A DNA stretch of 64,000 nt from G963701675 sp963701675 (lineage in GTDB: Bacteria; Planctomycetota; Planctomycetia; Gemmatales; Gemmataceae), in the NCBI GenBank assembly GCA_963701675.1, contig OY969623.1, forward strand, positions 5,766,001 through 5,830,000. Reading direction: 5' to 3'. Of the stretch, positions 1 to 7,916 are shown piece by piece (positions within the stretch are counted from its first letter, which is position 1; every line of letters begins with the position of its first letter). The position numbers and the translations under genes are program-made. The notes under the pieces are model-generated. The model was not told the origin of the DNA. It searched no databases and saw only the letters and a list, made by a program, of their open reading frames with translations.

Positions 1-2
1 TC

Positions 3-1415
3 TTGGGTCGCAGCGTCTACGGCGACGAACATGAAAAGTATGCGGACATTCTTGTCGATTACGCACGCCCGGACGCTTCGGACCCATCCGAGCATGAGGC
101 GCGCGAAGCCGACTTGCGTCGGGCCGTCGCTATCTACCGCGCGAACGGGGTCGGCGGCGAGCTGGTCATCCGAGCACTGACGACGTTGGAATGGAACCTC
201 CGGGCGCAAGCAAGCGCCGGCGCTCCCGCCAAATGGGACCAGATCGAACCGGTGCTAAACGAAGCCTTGGCGGAGGCGGCCAAATCGCCAGGCATCGAGT
301 TTCAGGAGATTGCCACCATCTATACCTCGATGGCTCGCCTCCGGATACGCGAGTCCCAGTACGTCGAGGCGGAGCGCATCGCCCGCAAAGGCCTCACGAT
401 GCACCTAAAGTTGCACCCGGAAAGTCTTAAGACCGGTTGGGGTTACGCCGTTCTCAGCGGGGCACTTAGACCGCAGGGAAAGTTTGCCGACGCGCTGGCG
501 GCCGACCAACAAGCGCTCCAAAGGATGCGAAACGTCCTCGAGGCTGAACACGGAAGCATTGCATACACGGCGAATGCTGTGATTAACACCCTCGCTATGG
601 CGGACGATGCGCACGCTTTGGCCGACCTCTTCGCTTCGGTCGCTGAGGTGGGCAAACTCGAGTCGCTATTTCTTGAAATGCTGGAAACGACAAAGCCCTC
701 CACCTTCCGCTACGACGATCCAGCGTTCGTGGCAGCGCAAGGCCTGGCTCGAATTGTGGATACCTATTTGGATCTGAGTCAGGAATGGCTCGCGACGGGC
801 AAGGCTCAGGAAGCAGAAAAATCCCGGCAGAAGGTGATCTTACTGTTTGAGAGTTTGCCGACCCAGCTGGCGTCAAATCCCGACATGCTCCCATATGTTT
901 ACAGCTTCAGCGCGGTCGCATTGATGAAGGCCGGGCAGACCGACCAGGCGAAAGAACTCTGCCGCAAGCTCTTGGACCAGGTAACGCCAACGAGCGGAGA
1001 GGCTCACAACAAACTGGCGTGGTTCCTGGCCACCGCCGAGATCCCGGCGCATCAGGATCCCGCTTTGGCAATCGAATTAGCGAAGAAGGCAGTCGAGTCA
1101 AACCCGCAGTCGAACACTTATCACAAAACGCTGGGCGTCGCTTGTTATCGCGCCGGCGACTGGAAGCAGGCCATCGCGGAACTGGAAAAGGCGATCGGCA
1201 AAGGCGCTAACGGCCACGACTACTTTTTCCTGGCCATGGCGCACTGGAAGCTGGGCGACAAGGACGCGGCCCGCAAACGGTATGACCAGGCCGTGGTGTG
1301 GATGGACCAGAACCAGCCCAAGGATGAGGAGCTCCGCCGATTCCGCGCTGAGGCCGCCGAAGTACTCGCCGTGAAAGAACCGGCAAGCGACGGCCGTAAA
1401 CCAGAGACCCATTAA
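3..1415 (+). CDS. TPR-repeat protein, 5' truncated; probable C-terminal half of a Ser/Thr protein kinase
   Basis: The gene is cut by the left edge of the window, so the TTG that opens the visible frame is not a credible start. The 470 visible residues are a helical repeat protein. TPR-like helix pairs run through most of it, and the clearest lie at about residues 345-425 (LAIELAKKAVESNPQS, CYRAGDWKQAIAELEKAI, FFLAMAHWKLGDKDAA). This C-terminal block, ending in ELRRFRAEAAE, matches the tail I know from planctomycete Hanks-type kinases that carry TPRs behind the kinase domain. The missing 5' part therefore probably encodes a kinase, but no kinase motif is inside the window, so that is inference. 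The TPRs would mediate protein-protein contacts. The next gene is convergent, 65 bases away. Confidence 0.75.
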   Translation: MGRSVYGDEHEKYADILVDYARPDASDPSEHEAREADLRRAVAIYRANGVGGELVIRALTTLEWNLRAQASAGAPAKWDQIEPVLNEALAEAAKSPGIEFQEIATIYTSMARLRIRESQYVEAERIARKGLTMHLKLHPESLKTGWGYAVLSGALRPQGKFADALAADQQALQRMRNVLEAEHGSIAYTANAVINTLAMADDAHALADLFASVAEVGKLESLFLEMLETTKPSTFRYDDPAFVAAQGLARIVDTYLDLSQEWLATGKAQEAEKSRQKVILLFESLPTQLASNPDMLPYVYSFSAVALMKAGQTDQAKELCRKLLDQVTPTSGEAHNKLAWFLATAEIPAHQDPALAIELAKKAVESNPQSNTYHKTLGVACYRAGDWKQAIAELEKAIGKGANGHDYFFLAMAHWKLGDKDAARKRYDQAVVWMDQNQPKDEELRRFRAEAAEVLAVKEPASDGRKPETH

Positions 1416-1480
1416 AAACACGGCAGCGCTCATTGTGCGGTGTGACGCCGTCGGCCTTTCGTCCTCGGGAAGCAGGGCTT

Positions 1481-2998
1481 TCAACTCGTCCTTCCGACCG
1501 ACGTGCTCCACAAGCTATAAATCGAGAGCGTGACGAAAAAGCCGTAGAAGAGCGCCATGCCAACCAGGGCCGCGCGCCGCCACAGAGGCGGGCGCACGTG
1601 TTCGGGCAGCAGCCGCGTGTTGACATAGAGCAGGTGCAGTGAGGCGACGATGAAGACAAAAGCCGCTACGTTGGCGCCGAGCATTAGCAGGAAGATCGGC
1701 TGCGCGAAGCGTAAAGCGATAATGCCCCAGAGCACGACGACGGCCAGCACGCCGTAGTAGACCGCGCGCACGTCGCCGCCGCGCCAGGCGCGGACGTGGC
1801 GGCTGCCCGTCCAGAGGATGTCCGTAATAGCGCGTACCATCCCCTCCAGGTTGTCGAGCTGAGTTTTGAAAAGGATCCACGCTCCCAGAAACGCGATCGT
1901 TCCACCGAGCAACGCTCCCGCCCGTGCGTCCACGCTGTGAGCGAGTGCGGCGCTAATGCTGAGGCCCTTGATGTCACTGCCGGCCGGAAGTAAGGTCACG
2001 TACAACAGGGCGGGGAGTACCATTCCCAGAATGGCGCCGGTGAAGAACACACCCCACTGGTCTGCCCGGACGATGCGCCACCATCCGTGCCAGCGGCGCA
2101 TGTCTTGGTCGTTTCGGGCGAAGGTGAAGCCGCTATGGGCGAGGTTGACCTTTTTGCCGCCAATGGCGGCCGGGATGTAGCCGGTCCGCTGTCCCATGCC
2201 GTATCCCTTGTCTCGCGCCCAGTTCGACAAGGTGAGGTTTCCGACCCCGCCGCAGCCGGAGTATGCCACGAGGGCCCCGAGCAGAAAGAAATCTACCCCT
2301 GCCGGTAAGAAGTTGAACGTGCCCTGGGATGCGTCAAAGCCGCCGAGTCCAGCCGCCGCCGCAAACCACGTGCCCGCGGGGACTAGGAGAACCGCAAGGA
2401 CGAGAAAGCTCCCCAGGATGCAGACAATGAGAACCCAATTGAGTAGCTCAAGCGTACGTCCGATGCGCCGTCCTACCAGTAGGACGAGCACACAGGCCAA
2501 AAAGGTCCCCACGCCGATGTAGTAAATGGCCTCGGTGTCCATTGGTTCAGCGAGACGCCGCGCGAACAGGAAAAAAATCGCCGCCGCCGCGGTGCCGGCC
2601 CAGGCGGGCCAACCGATTTGCAGAAAATAGAGGATGGCGTAGAACCACGCCCAGGCAGTGGACGATGGCCGCGTGCGCATGAAGCCGGTGAAGACCGATT
2701 CTCCCGTTGCTACCGTGTAGCGCATCACCTCGGTGTTGAACACAGTTTGAAGCAAAACCGCGACCATCGTCACCCAGAGGAGCGACAGGCCGTGCCGCAC
2801 GAAAACCGCCGGTCCGAGAAGAAACTCGCCGCTCCCGATGGACATGCCTAACACGATAACGCCGGGTCCGACGACACCCACCCAGCCGAGCCCAGTCGGC
2901 GCCGGCGGCACAGGCAAGTCCGCTGGCGCCCACGGGTCCAACCCCGAGCGACTTTCGAGGCTAGGGGTGGTTGTTCCGGTCGCTGCGATCGCTGTCAT
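1481..2998 (-). CDS. Nramp-like divalent metal transporter, non-canonical metal site
   Basis: The 505-residue protein is strongly hydrophobic, with about 11 membrane segments and a hydrophilic, proline-rich N-terminal tail of about 40 residues. The first membrane segment (residues 44-59, GPGVIVLGMSIGSGEF) aligns with the first helix of Nramp (MntH/SLC11) transporters. The metal-binding DPGN of that helix is replaced by GSGE. The segment at 241-254 (GALVAYSGCGGVGN) occupies the place of helix 6, where Nramp proteins usually have an MPH motif, and has no methionine-histidine pair. The fold assignment is good. The substrate is uncertain, because this subgroup lacks the residues that bind manganese or iron. 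The ATG at 2998 is the first plausible start. The gene is convergent with the TPR gene and divergent from the small gene at 3093. Confidence 0.75.
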   Translation of the reverse strand: MTAIAATGTTTPSLESRSGLDPWAPADLPVPPAPTGLGWVGVVGPGVIVLGMSIGSGEFLLGPAVFVRHGLSLLWVTMVAVLLQTVFNTEVMRYTVATGESVFTGFMRTRPSSTAWAWFYAILYFLQIGWPAWAGTAAAAIFFLFARRLAEPMDTEAIYYIGVGTFLACVLVLLVGRRIGRTLELLNWVLIVCILGSFLVLAVLLVPAGTWFAAAAGLGGFDASQGTFNFLPAGVDFFLLGALVAYSGCGGVGNLTLSNWARDKGYGMGQRTGYIPAAIGGKKVNLAHSGFTFARNDQDMRRWHGWWRIVRADQWGVFFTGAILGMVLPALLYVTLLPAGSDIKGLSISAALAHSVDARAGALLGGTIAFLGAWILFKTQLDNLEGMVRAITDILWTGSRHVRAWRGGDVRAVYYGVLAVVVLWGIIALRFAQPIFLLMLGANVAAFVFIVASLHLLYVNTRLLPEHVRPPLWRRAALVGMALFYGFFVTLSIYSLWSTSVGRTS

Positions 2999-3092
2999 TG
3001 GTTCTCACCGCCGGATGTTCGCCGAAGAGTAAGATGAAGACTATGAGTAGGAAGAGGACTAAGAGCGAGCAAGGTTACGATAGGGGCTACCC

Positions 3093-3356
3093 GTGAGGAA
3101 CATTATCATAAAAACGTTGGCCTCCGCGGTTTTGGGACTGGTGGTTTCTGTCTTGCCGTCTGTTGTGTTCTGGTTCGTGACTGCTAGTAGATACCCGCGA
3201 AGAGGAAAAGGCAGTTCTGTCGCCGAGTTTGAGCCGACAGAATGGATTTCCATAATTCTCCTATTGGCTGGCCCCATTGCGGGTGGATTCATCGGCTTCA
3301 AACGCGCATGGATTGAAAAAAGTGAACGCCAATCTAATTCGGCTCGTGAGGAATGA
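3093..3356 (+). CDS. small two-helix membrane protein, unknown
   Basis: An 87-residue frame starts at a GTG preceded by a purine-rich AGGGG about 8 bases upstream. The protein has a basic N-terminus, a hydrophobic helix at about residues 7-31 (ending VVFWFVTAS), a short hydrophilic linker, a second helix at about 50-68 (ISIILLLAGPIAGGFIG) and a charged C-terminus. That is the layout of a small inner-membrane protein. I recognise no family. It is divergent from the Nramp-like gene and convergent with the subtilase gene. The membrane layout and ribosome-binding site favour a real gene, but its short length keeps confidence moderate. Confidence 0.45.
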   Translation: MRNIIIKTLASAVLGLVVSVLPSVVFWFVTASRYPRRGKGSSVAEFEPTEWISIILLLAGPIAGGFIGFKRAWIEKSERQSNSAREE

Positions 3357-3391
3357 TAGCGGCGCTCCGGCGCGCGGATTCTACGTGGAAG

Positions 3392-5083
3392 TTAGCGTTG
3401 TCCATTCTCGCGAATGACAGACTTGAGTTGGCTCCGTGTGGGAGTTCGCCAGAGTCGATTCTCCAGCGTGGCCGGCGTTTCCGGACGCGAGGCGCGCAAT
3501 GCGGCTAGGGGGAAATTTGACGCTGTCGGTCGTGGTTGGGTGGTCGGGTTTGGAAAGGGGTACGGTGCGCTCGGGCCGAACTGCAATCCCACCGTGTTTC
3601 CTCGCGGGCCGGTTATCTGGAAGCTTGCGATGGGGGCGGGCATGGTTTGCGTGTAAGGCGCCGCATAGGCAGTGTGTTTCACGACAGAGTTCGGCGTGTT
3701 CTGCCGTGCTAACCGAAACAGGTGCTGCGCGTTTAGCTTCGGTTCAGTCGCCTTGAGGACCGCGACGACTCCGGCAAAATAAGCTGCGGCGTTGGACGAA
3801 CCCGCTGTGACTTCGCCGTCGCTGAAGAAAGCGCGTGAATCCTCCAGGATCACGTCCGGCTTGAGTCGATTGTCCGCAGTCGGGCCAAGTGACGAATCCG
3901 GACTCGAGTCGCCAACGGTAATCACCAACGGATGATCGGCCGGCGGATACAATTCTCCACCGCCGGTCGCATCGACAAACTTCACGGCTTCGATGGGCTT
4001 GTCGCTGGTTGGTGTGACGTAGGTTTCCCGTGTTGCGGAGATCAGCACGCGGACCCGGTCGTCGGGAGTGAAGATGCCGCCCTTCTTCCGGACGCGAATG
4101 CGGTAGTTGAAGTTGGCGTGGGCAGCCAGGTCGCCGAGCACCAGCCGCTCGCGCGGGTTTCGGCTCTCCTCCGGACCGGCGACGGCCTGCCCCGCGACTT
4201 GCTTCTTTTCGCTCGCGCCGAGGCGTTTGCCGACCCAGTCCTCGACATAAAGATCGAGGTCCTTGGTTGTGCCCGCATCTTCTTGTTCGCGATAGTCGTT
4301 CCAGGTAAGCGTAACGGTTACGGAGTTCTCATCGACGTGGTTTTTGAAGCGCAGCACCGAGCCGTCCGGACCGTCGCGAAAGCGGAGATAGCCGTCGTGG
4401 CCAATTCGCACCGGTGCGTTGAATACTCGTCGGCCGTAGTTGCCCGCCGCGTTGACCCAGATAATGCCGGCGGACAAAGCCTCGGAAACGACACGATTGA
4501 TGGCGCCGCGGCCATCGCCGTTCCCGCCGCCCTCGAATGAGCCACTAAAGAGGATGATGTCCACCTTCTGTTCGATGGCGTAGCGCACCGCACGGCGCAA
4601 CATCGTCGGCCCATTTGCATTGAGCAGATAAAACTGTGGCCCTTGGGGATACGCGCCGGTCACGGCCCAAACAATTTGGGCCAGCGTTCGGCCATGGCGA
4701 TTTTGCGGCGCAAACTCTTTGCGAAACTCGGGGTCACCCAGGTTATGCCGACGCACGAATTCCGGATCGTAGTGCTCGACCAGCACGGCGCTCTCAGGCA
4801 GATAGGCGCGTTCGCTGTTGACCCCGTCGAAACCATAATCCAGCACCGCGATCTTGATTTCTTGGACGCCAAACACCCGCGCGTATTCCGGCGTCAGGCC
4901 CAATCGTTTTCTAACCTCGGCCGTGTTGGTGAGGCGTGACGCGGAGAGAACTTGTTTCGGTTCGTTATCGGCGATGGTGGTCGTCGTTGCGATGAGCGCG
5001 ATGGAAAAGCTGCCTAACATGCAGGCGCGAGTCAAAACCTTTGGCGGGAACTTTCTCATGTTGTGGTTGGCAGTCGCCTTCAT
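3392..5083 (-). CDS. subtilisin-like (S8) serine protease, secreted
   Basis: The protein is about 563 residues. Residues 1-38 form a signal-peptide-like segment (basic start, then GSFSIALIATTTTIA). The subtilase triad can be placed at Asp82 (IAVLDYGFDG), His130 (NRHGRTLAQIV) and Ser430 (TAGSSNAAAYFAG), with the oxyanion Asn215 in WVNAAGN. The His and Ser motifs are less canonical than usual (HGR, not HGT; GSSNAAA, not GTSMAAP). About 170 residues between Asn and Ser look like an inserted beta-rich domain. The frame stays open upstream to 5419, but that extension is only a shadow of the Gly/Trp gene. I place the start at the ATG at 5083; the ATG at 5059 is equally possible. A hairpin (5088-5121) separates it from the gene upstream. 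Substrate unknown. Confidence 0.72.
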   Translation of the reverse strand: MKATANHNMRKFPPKVLTRACMLGSFSIALIATTTTIADNEPKQVLSASRLTNTAEVRKRLGLTPEYARVFGVQEIKIAVLDYGFDGVNSERAYLPESAVLVEHYDPEFVRRHNLGDPEFRKEFAPQNRHGRTLAQIVWAVTGAYPQGPQFYLLNANGPTMLRRAVRYAIEQKVDIILFSGSFEGGGNGDGRGAINRVVSEALSAGIIWVNAAGNYGRRVFNAPVRIGHDGYLRFRDGPDGSVLRFKNHVDENSVTVTLTWNDYREQEDAGTTKDLDLYVEDWVGKRLGASEKKQVAGQAVAGPEESRNPRERLVLGDLAAHANFNYRIRVRKKGGIFTPDDRVRVLISATRETYVTPTSDKPIEAVKFVDATGGGELYPPADHPLVITVGDSSPDSSLGPTADNRLKPDVILEDSRAFFSDGEVTAGSSNAAAYFAGVVAVLKATEPKLNAQHLFRLARQNTPNSVVKHTAYAAPYTQTMPAPIASFQITGPRGNTVGLQFGPSAPYPFPNPTTQPRPTASNFPLAALRASRPETPATLENRLWRTPTRSQLKSVIRENGQR

Positions 5084-5087
5084 GCGA

Positions 5088-5121
5088 AGAAACCCGGTTT
5101 CTGTAAAGAAACCGGGTTTCT
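5088..5121. terminator. 15-bp-arm hairpin, copy 1 of a repeated palindrome
   Basis: AGAAACCCGGTTTCT at 5088-5102 and its exact reverse complement at 5107-5121 are separated by four bases. The hairpin lies just past the stop of the Gly/Trp-rich gene, so it could end that transcript. The same arm sequence occurs again at 25900-25928, so it is also a dispersed repeat. Confidence 0.7.
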
Positions 5122-5132
5122 CATAAGAGTCT

Positions 5133-5573
5133 CTACCAGCAGTTACCCCAGCCCCAAGACGGCCCGTAGACAACGGTCGGCCATGTGTAGAACGAGTAGC
5201 TGGGGAAGCCCCAGCCGGAGTACCCGTAGTAACCGGGCCACCCGCCCCAGCCGCCGCGCCAGCCGCCGTTCCAACCCCAGCCGCCGCGCCATCCGCCCCA
5301 ACCGCCGCCCCAGCCGGCGCGCCATCCGCCCCAGCCGCCACGCCAACCCCCGCCCCAACCACCGCGCCAGCCCCAGCCCCAACCGCGACGATGCGCTTGC
5401 GCCGGTGACTCCATGTCAAGCTCCGTCGCGTTGGTGTTAGCGCCTAAGAGAGGTGAGGCGATCTTGTCCACTGTTGCCGATGACTTCGGCCCGAACTCCG
5501 CGTCCATTTCGTCCGCGGACACGTTCGCCGTCAACAACAGGGCGATTCCCAAACCGGCAATGTACCGAACCAT
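5133..5573 (-). CDS. Gly/Trp-rich secreted repeat protein
   Basis: The 146-residue protein starts with a clear signal peptide (MVRYIAGLGIALLLTANVSA, residues 1-20, cleavage predicted after VSA). A spacer of about 40 polar residues follows, then about 50 residues made of GGW and RGGWG units (residues 63-110), then a Tyr/Trp/Pro-rich end (YYGYSGWGFPSYSFYTW). Such low-complexity glycine-aromatic proteins are usually extracytoplasmic and structural or adhesive; no enzymatic motif is present. It is followed by a hairpin and then by a secreted subtilase on the same strand. The DNA repeats keep the opposite and shifted frames open, which creates spurious overlapping frames. Function unknown. Confidence 0.65.
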   Translation of the reverse strand: MVRYIAGLGIALLLTANVSADEMDAEFGPKSSATVDKIASPLLGANTNATELDMESPAQAHRRGWGWGWRGGWGGGWRGGWGGWRAGWGGGWGGWRGGWGWNGGWRGGWGGWPGYYGYSGWGFPSYSFYTWPTVVYGPSWGWGNCW

Positions 5574-5693
5574 GGTAGCCTCCTGTGTAGCACCGAACTG
5601 ATTACGCAGGCAACATCCGTATTGTATCCCATTCGCCAGAGGAGTGCACGTTCCGGGGGTCGGGTCGAGGTACGGGACCGGTATAGCGCGCGC

Positions 5694-6239
5694 TCACCAT
5701 TCCGTTGCGTACCAGTTCCCGTCAAGGTGCCGATTGAACGGGTGAGACGGAGGGCGAGTTGAGTCGTATGCGAACCCAACTGGGTCGATGATACTCGCAC
5801 CCGTCACGAACTTTACATAATCTCCTGGACCGACGCGGATCTCGTTCACCCAGTAGAGTCCGACGCATTGTGTCCCCTGGTTTTTGCCATCGGCTAGCAC
5901 CTCGGCAACTTTTCGCTCGAACGCCTCCCTGCTGAGTGAAAACCGAACGGTCATGGGCCACGGCACCGCCAACGCGGACATGACGAGAACGAGTCCGGTA
6001 GGTAGGACGACCCAACGCCAAGTCGTACGCCAATCCGCAAGCCCTTCCTGAGGCGTTGTGCCGAACGCTGCGGCCTGGCGGAAGGCGTAATTGCCAAGAA
6101 GTAGAAGGAAGACCAATGGGGCCAAGCAGGTCGTCGACGGTTGGGCTGCAACCTGACGGCTGATGTCCTCAAGAACCCAAAGTGTCACTAGGACCGCGAG
6201 GACGATACTCCAGAACCTGGGTGACGATGGGCGTCGCAT
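5694..6239 (-). CDS. membrane protein of unknown function
   Basis: The frame opens at a TTG at 6275, but the ATG at 6239 is the better start (about 181 residues). Three hydrophobic segments are visible: FWSIVLAVLVTLWVL, LAPLVFLLLLGNYAF and WVVLPTGLVLVMSALAVPW. A soluble C-terminal domain of about 90 residues follows (from about REAFERKVAEVL to the end), containing one pair of aromatic strands near LYWVNEIRVG. I recognise no family. It is separated by 120 bases from the Gly/Trp gene on the same strand and has no strong ribosome-binding site. Confidence 0.5.
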   Translation of the reverse strand: MRRPSSPRFWSIVLAVLVTLWVLEDISRQVAAQPSTTCLAPLVFLLLLGNYAFRQAAAFGTTPQEGLADWRTTWRWVVLPTGLVLVMSALAVPWPMTVRFSLSREAFERKVAEVLADGKNQGTQCVGLYWVNEIRVGPGDYVKFVTGASIIDPVGFAYDSTRPPSHPFNRHLDGNWYATEW

Positions 6240-6348
6240 TGTTTGACTCGCCGAACGCCTCAGTTTCTTTTGCAACGCAAGGGCGGGCGATGTCGCGCGG
6301 AACGTGTTGTGCGGCCGCGGACCTCTGCGGCGGTTGGTTCAGCCGGGC

Positions 6349-6666
6349 TCATTCCACAGTCCACACCTCGGAACCCACGGGAACATCCTCCTTGCTAACA
6401 TCGTGCGGGAGTAAGAAGGCGAAAGGCTGACTTGGCGTCCATGGGTCACAGTGTTCAATGCCCGCAACGTTTGTCCTGATGACTACAATTTTGCCTTGCC
6501 GGAACTCAACTGGATCGCCGACGTTGAGTTTCAGTTCTCGCGGAAGTTGATCATACTTCGTATCGGTAACGACCACCACGCCGCGTTCCTTGATCTCGAA
6601 GGTGTCGAAGACTTTTCCAACGAGTTTGGCTTCTGGCTGCGGCATCGGGAAGGTCGCCTTCGGCAC
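6349..6666 (-). CDS. hypothetical protein next to the DNA methyltransferase
   Basis: A 105-residue soluble protein starts at a GTG (6666), or at an in-frame ATG at 6645. It is rich in short hydrophobic beta strands (GVVVVTDTKYDQL, GKIVVIRTNVAG), which suggests a small beta-barrel, but I recognise no family. With the annotated methyltransferase frame it overlaps that gene by 136 bases. With the corrected methyltransferase ending at 6679 (see findings) it lies 12 bases downstream, the normal spacing of two genes in one operon. That makes a functional link with the methyltransferase plausible but unproven. Confidence 0.5.
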   Translation of the reverse strand: MPKATFPMPQPEAKLVGKVFDTFEIKERGVVVVTDTKYDQLPRELKLNVGDPVEFRQGKIVVIRTNVAGIEHCDPWTPSQPFAFLLPHDVSKEDVPVGSEVWTVE

Positions 6667-7643
6667 CGAGTCGGCCGGCTAGAACAAATTCTTCTGTGCC
6701 GCGCCTTTTCGACGTGGTTTCCCATTCGTTCGCTTTGTGGAAACCGACTTCCTCTTCCCATTGCGTTCGCCCATCCGCCGCCCTTCCTTCGTCGAAGGGG
6801 CGCTAACTGTTGGCTCTTCGGCGCCTTCAAGAGGCTCACCCACGGTCGCGGAATCGAGACGCGCTCGGCGCGCTTCACGTAGTTGGCCGATAGTTCGAAA
6901 CCGAGGTAGCGGCGGCCGAGTTTCTTGGCGACGACAAGCGTCGTTCCGCTGCCGGCGAAAGGATCAAGCACCGTGTCATCGGGATTGGAGCAGGATTTGA
7001 TGATCCGGCCGAGGAGTTGTTCGGGCATCTGGCAGCCGTGCCAGCCGGCTCGTTCTTTGAAAGTGCCGCACACCCGGCGGAAGTACCAGGTGTCTTCATT
7101 CGGTTGAAAGCCGTCGCGAAGGTCTTGCGGCCGCAGTATCCACGTATCGTCCGGAAGCCGGCCGGATTCGACGGCGCGGGTGTCGGCATAGACTAATTGC
7201 CGAGCCGATGGCACCTTGATCGGCGGCGTATTGAACGTGAAATGCTTCGGGTCTCTGACGAAATGGAATAGATGGGCGTGGCTTCGGCTGAACTTCTTGG
7301 TGCAATTCACGCCGAAGGTGTAATACCAAACAACCCAGCTTCGACATGAGAAGCCAAGCTCGGATTGAAATAGCACCTTTAATTCGGCGGCGTACTCATC
7401 GCCGATGGCCAGCCAGAAGGTGCCGTTTGGTTTGAGGACGCGCTTTAACGCTTCACCCCAGCGACGTGTCCATGCCACATAATGGTCCGCTTCCTTCTCG
7501 TCCTGGTATACATCGTAGTCATAACCGATGTTGAAAGGCGGGTCGGCAAACGCCAAGTCGACCGAGCCGGCATCGATCTTGCCGAGGCCGTCGAGACAAT
7601 CACCGTGACGAAGTTGATTCCATTCCATCGCGTTTCTTGTCAT
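6531..7643 (-). CDS. beta-class site-specific DNA methyltransferase (frameshifted near its 3' end)
   Basis: The AdoMet-dependent methyltransferase motifs appear in the order IV (DLAFADPPFNIGYDYD, residues 27-42) and then, about 200 residues later, I (DPFAGSGTTLVVAKKLG). This is the beta-class order, used by N6-adenine or N4-cytosine methyltransferases such as CcrM. The target-recognition part lies between them. After LGFELSANYVKRA the written frame turns into atypical Arg/Ser-rich sequence. One base shift near 6861-6874 instead gives RLDSATVGEPLEGAEEP, a Lys/Arg-rich tail and a stop at 6679, for a 321-residue protein of normal form. No restriction endonuclease is recognisable beside it, so it may be an orphan. 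Its promoter region holds a 15-bp tandem repeat (7648-7677). Confidence 0.82.
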   Translation of the reverse strand: MTRNAMEWNQLRHGDCLDGLGKIDAGSVDLAFADPPFNIGYDYDVYQDEKEADHYVAWTRRWGEALKRVLKPNGTFWLAIGDEYAAELKVLFQSELGFSCRSWVVWYYTFGVNCTKKFSRSHAHLFHFVRDPKHFTFNTPPIKVPSARQLVYADTRAVESGRLPDDTWILRPQDLRDGFQPNEDTWYFRRVCGTFKERAGWHGCQMPEQLLGRIIKSCSNPDDTVLDPFAGSGTTLVVAKKLGRRYLGFELSANYVKRAERVSIPRPWVSLLKAPKSQQLAPLRRRKGGGWANAMGRGSRFPQSERMGNHVEKARHRRICSSRPTRCRRRPSRCRSQKPNSLEKSSTPSRSRNAAWWSLPIRSMINFREN

Positions 7644-7647
7644 CTAG

Positions 7648-7677
7648 TCTAGCTAACCAGGATCTAGCTAACCAGGA
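7648..7677. repeat. perfect 15-bp tandem repeat in the methyltransferase promoter region
   Basis: TCTAGCTAACCAGGA occurs twice without a gap, at 7648-7662 and 7663-7677, directly in front of the methyltransferase start. A TTGACA at about 7691-7696 on the minus strand lies upstream of the repeat, so the repeats would cover the -10 and start region. This is the position of an operator, perhaps for self-regulation of the methyltransferase. Confidence 0.6.
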
Positions 7678-7774
7678 CACTATACATTTGTCAATATAGA
7701 GATAACAAAAAACACGCAATCGCAGCAAAACACATCTCATTTTGCCACAAGGATATACGGCACGAAACCACCCA

Positions 7775-7803
7775 TTGGCGGTTCGCCCGCTTTTCGATAT
7801 AAT
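7775..7803 (+). promoter_or_regulatory. sigma70-type promoter for dnaN
   Basis: TTGGCG (7775-7780) and a perfect TATAAT (7798-7803) are separated by exactly 17 bases and point at dnaN, whose ATG is at 7917. That leaves an untranslated leader of about 107 bases. The whole 7644-7916 gap is markedly A+T-rich compared with its neighbours and divides the methyltransferase from the replication genes. Confidence 0.6.
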
Positions 7804-7916
7804 TAGACGTACTAGACCACCATCGTTTCTGGCTTGATCAGTTGCCTTAAAGCGTAACCACGTATGGTTTTACACCACATGCACACCAAGAAGTAGCCAA
7901 CAACGAAAGCAAACGC

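Noticed and set aside
5084..5419. N-terminal extension of the subtilase frame with Ala/Gly/Val-rich sequence
   Set aside because: It overlaps the Gly/Trp-rich gene on the same strand; the repeat DNA keeps this frame open. The natural start with a signal peptide is at 5083 or 5059.
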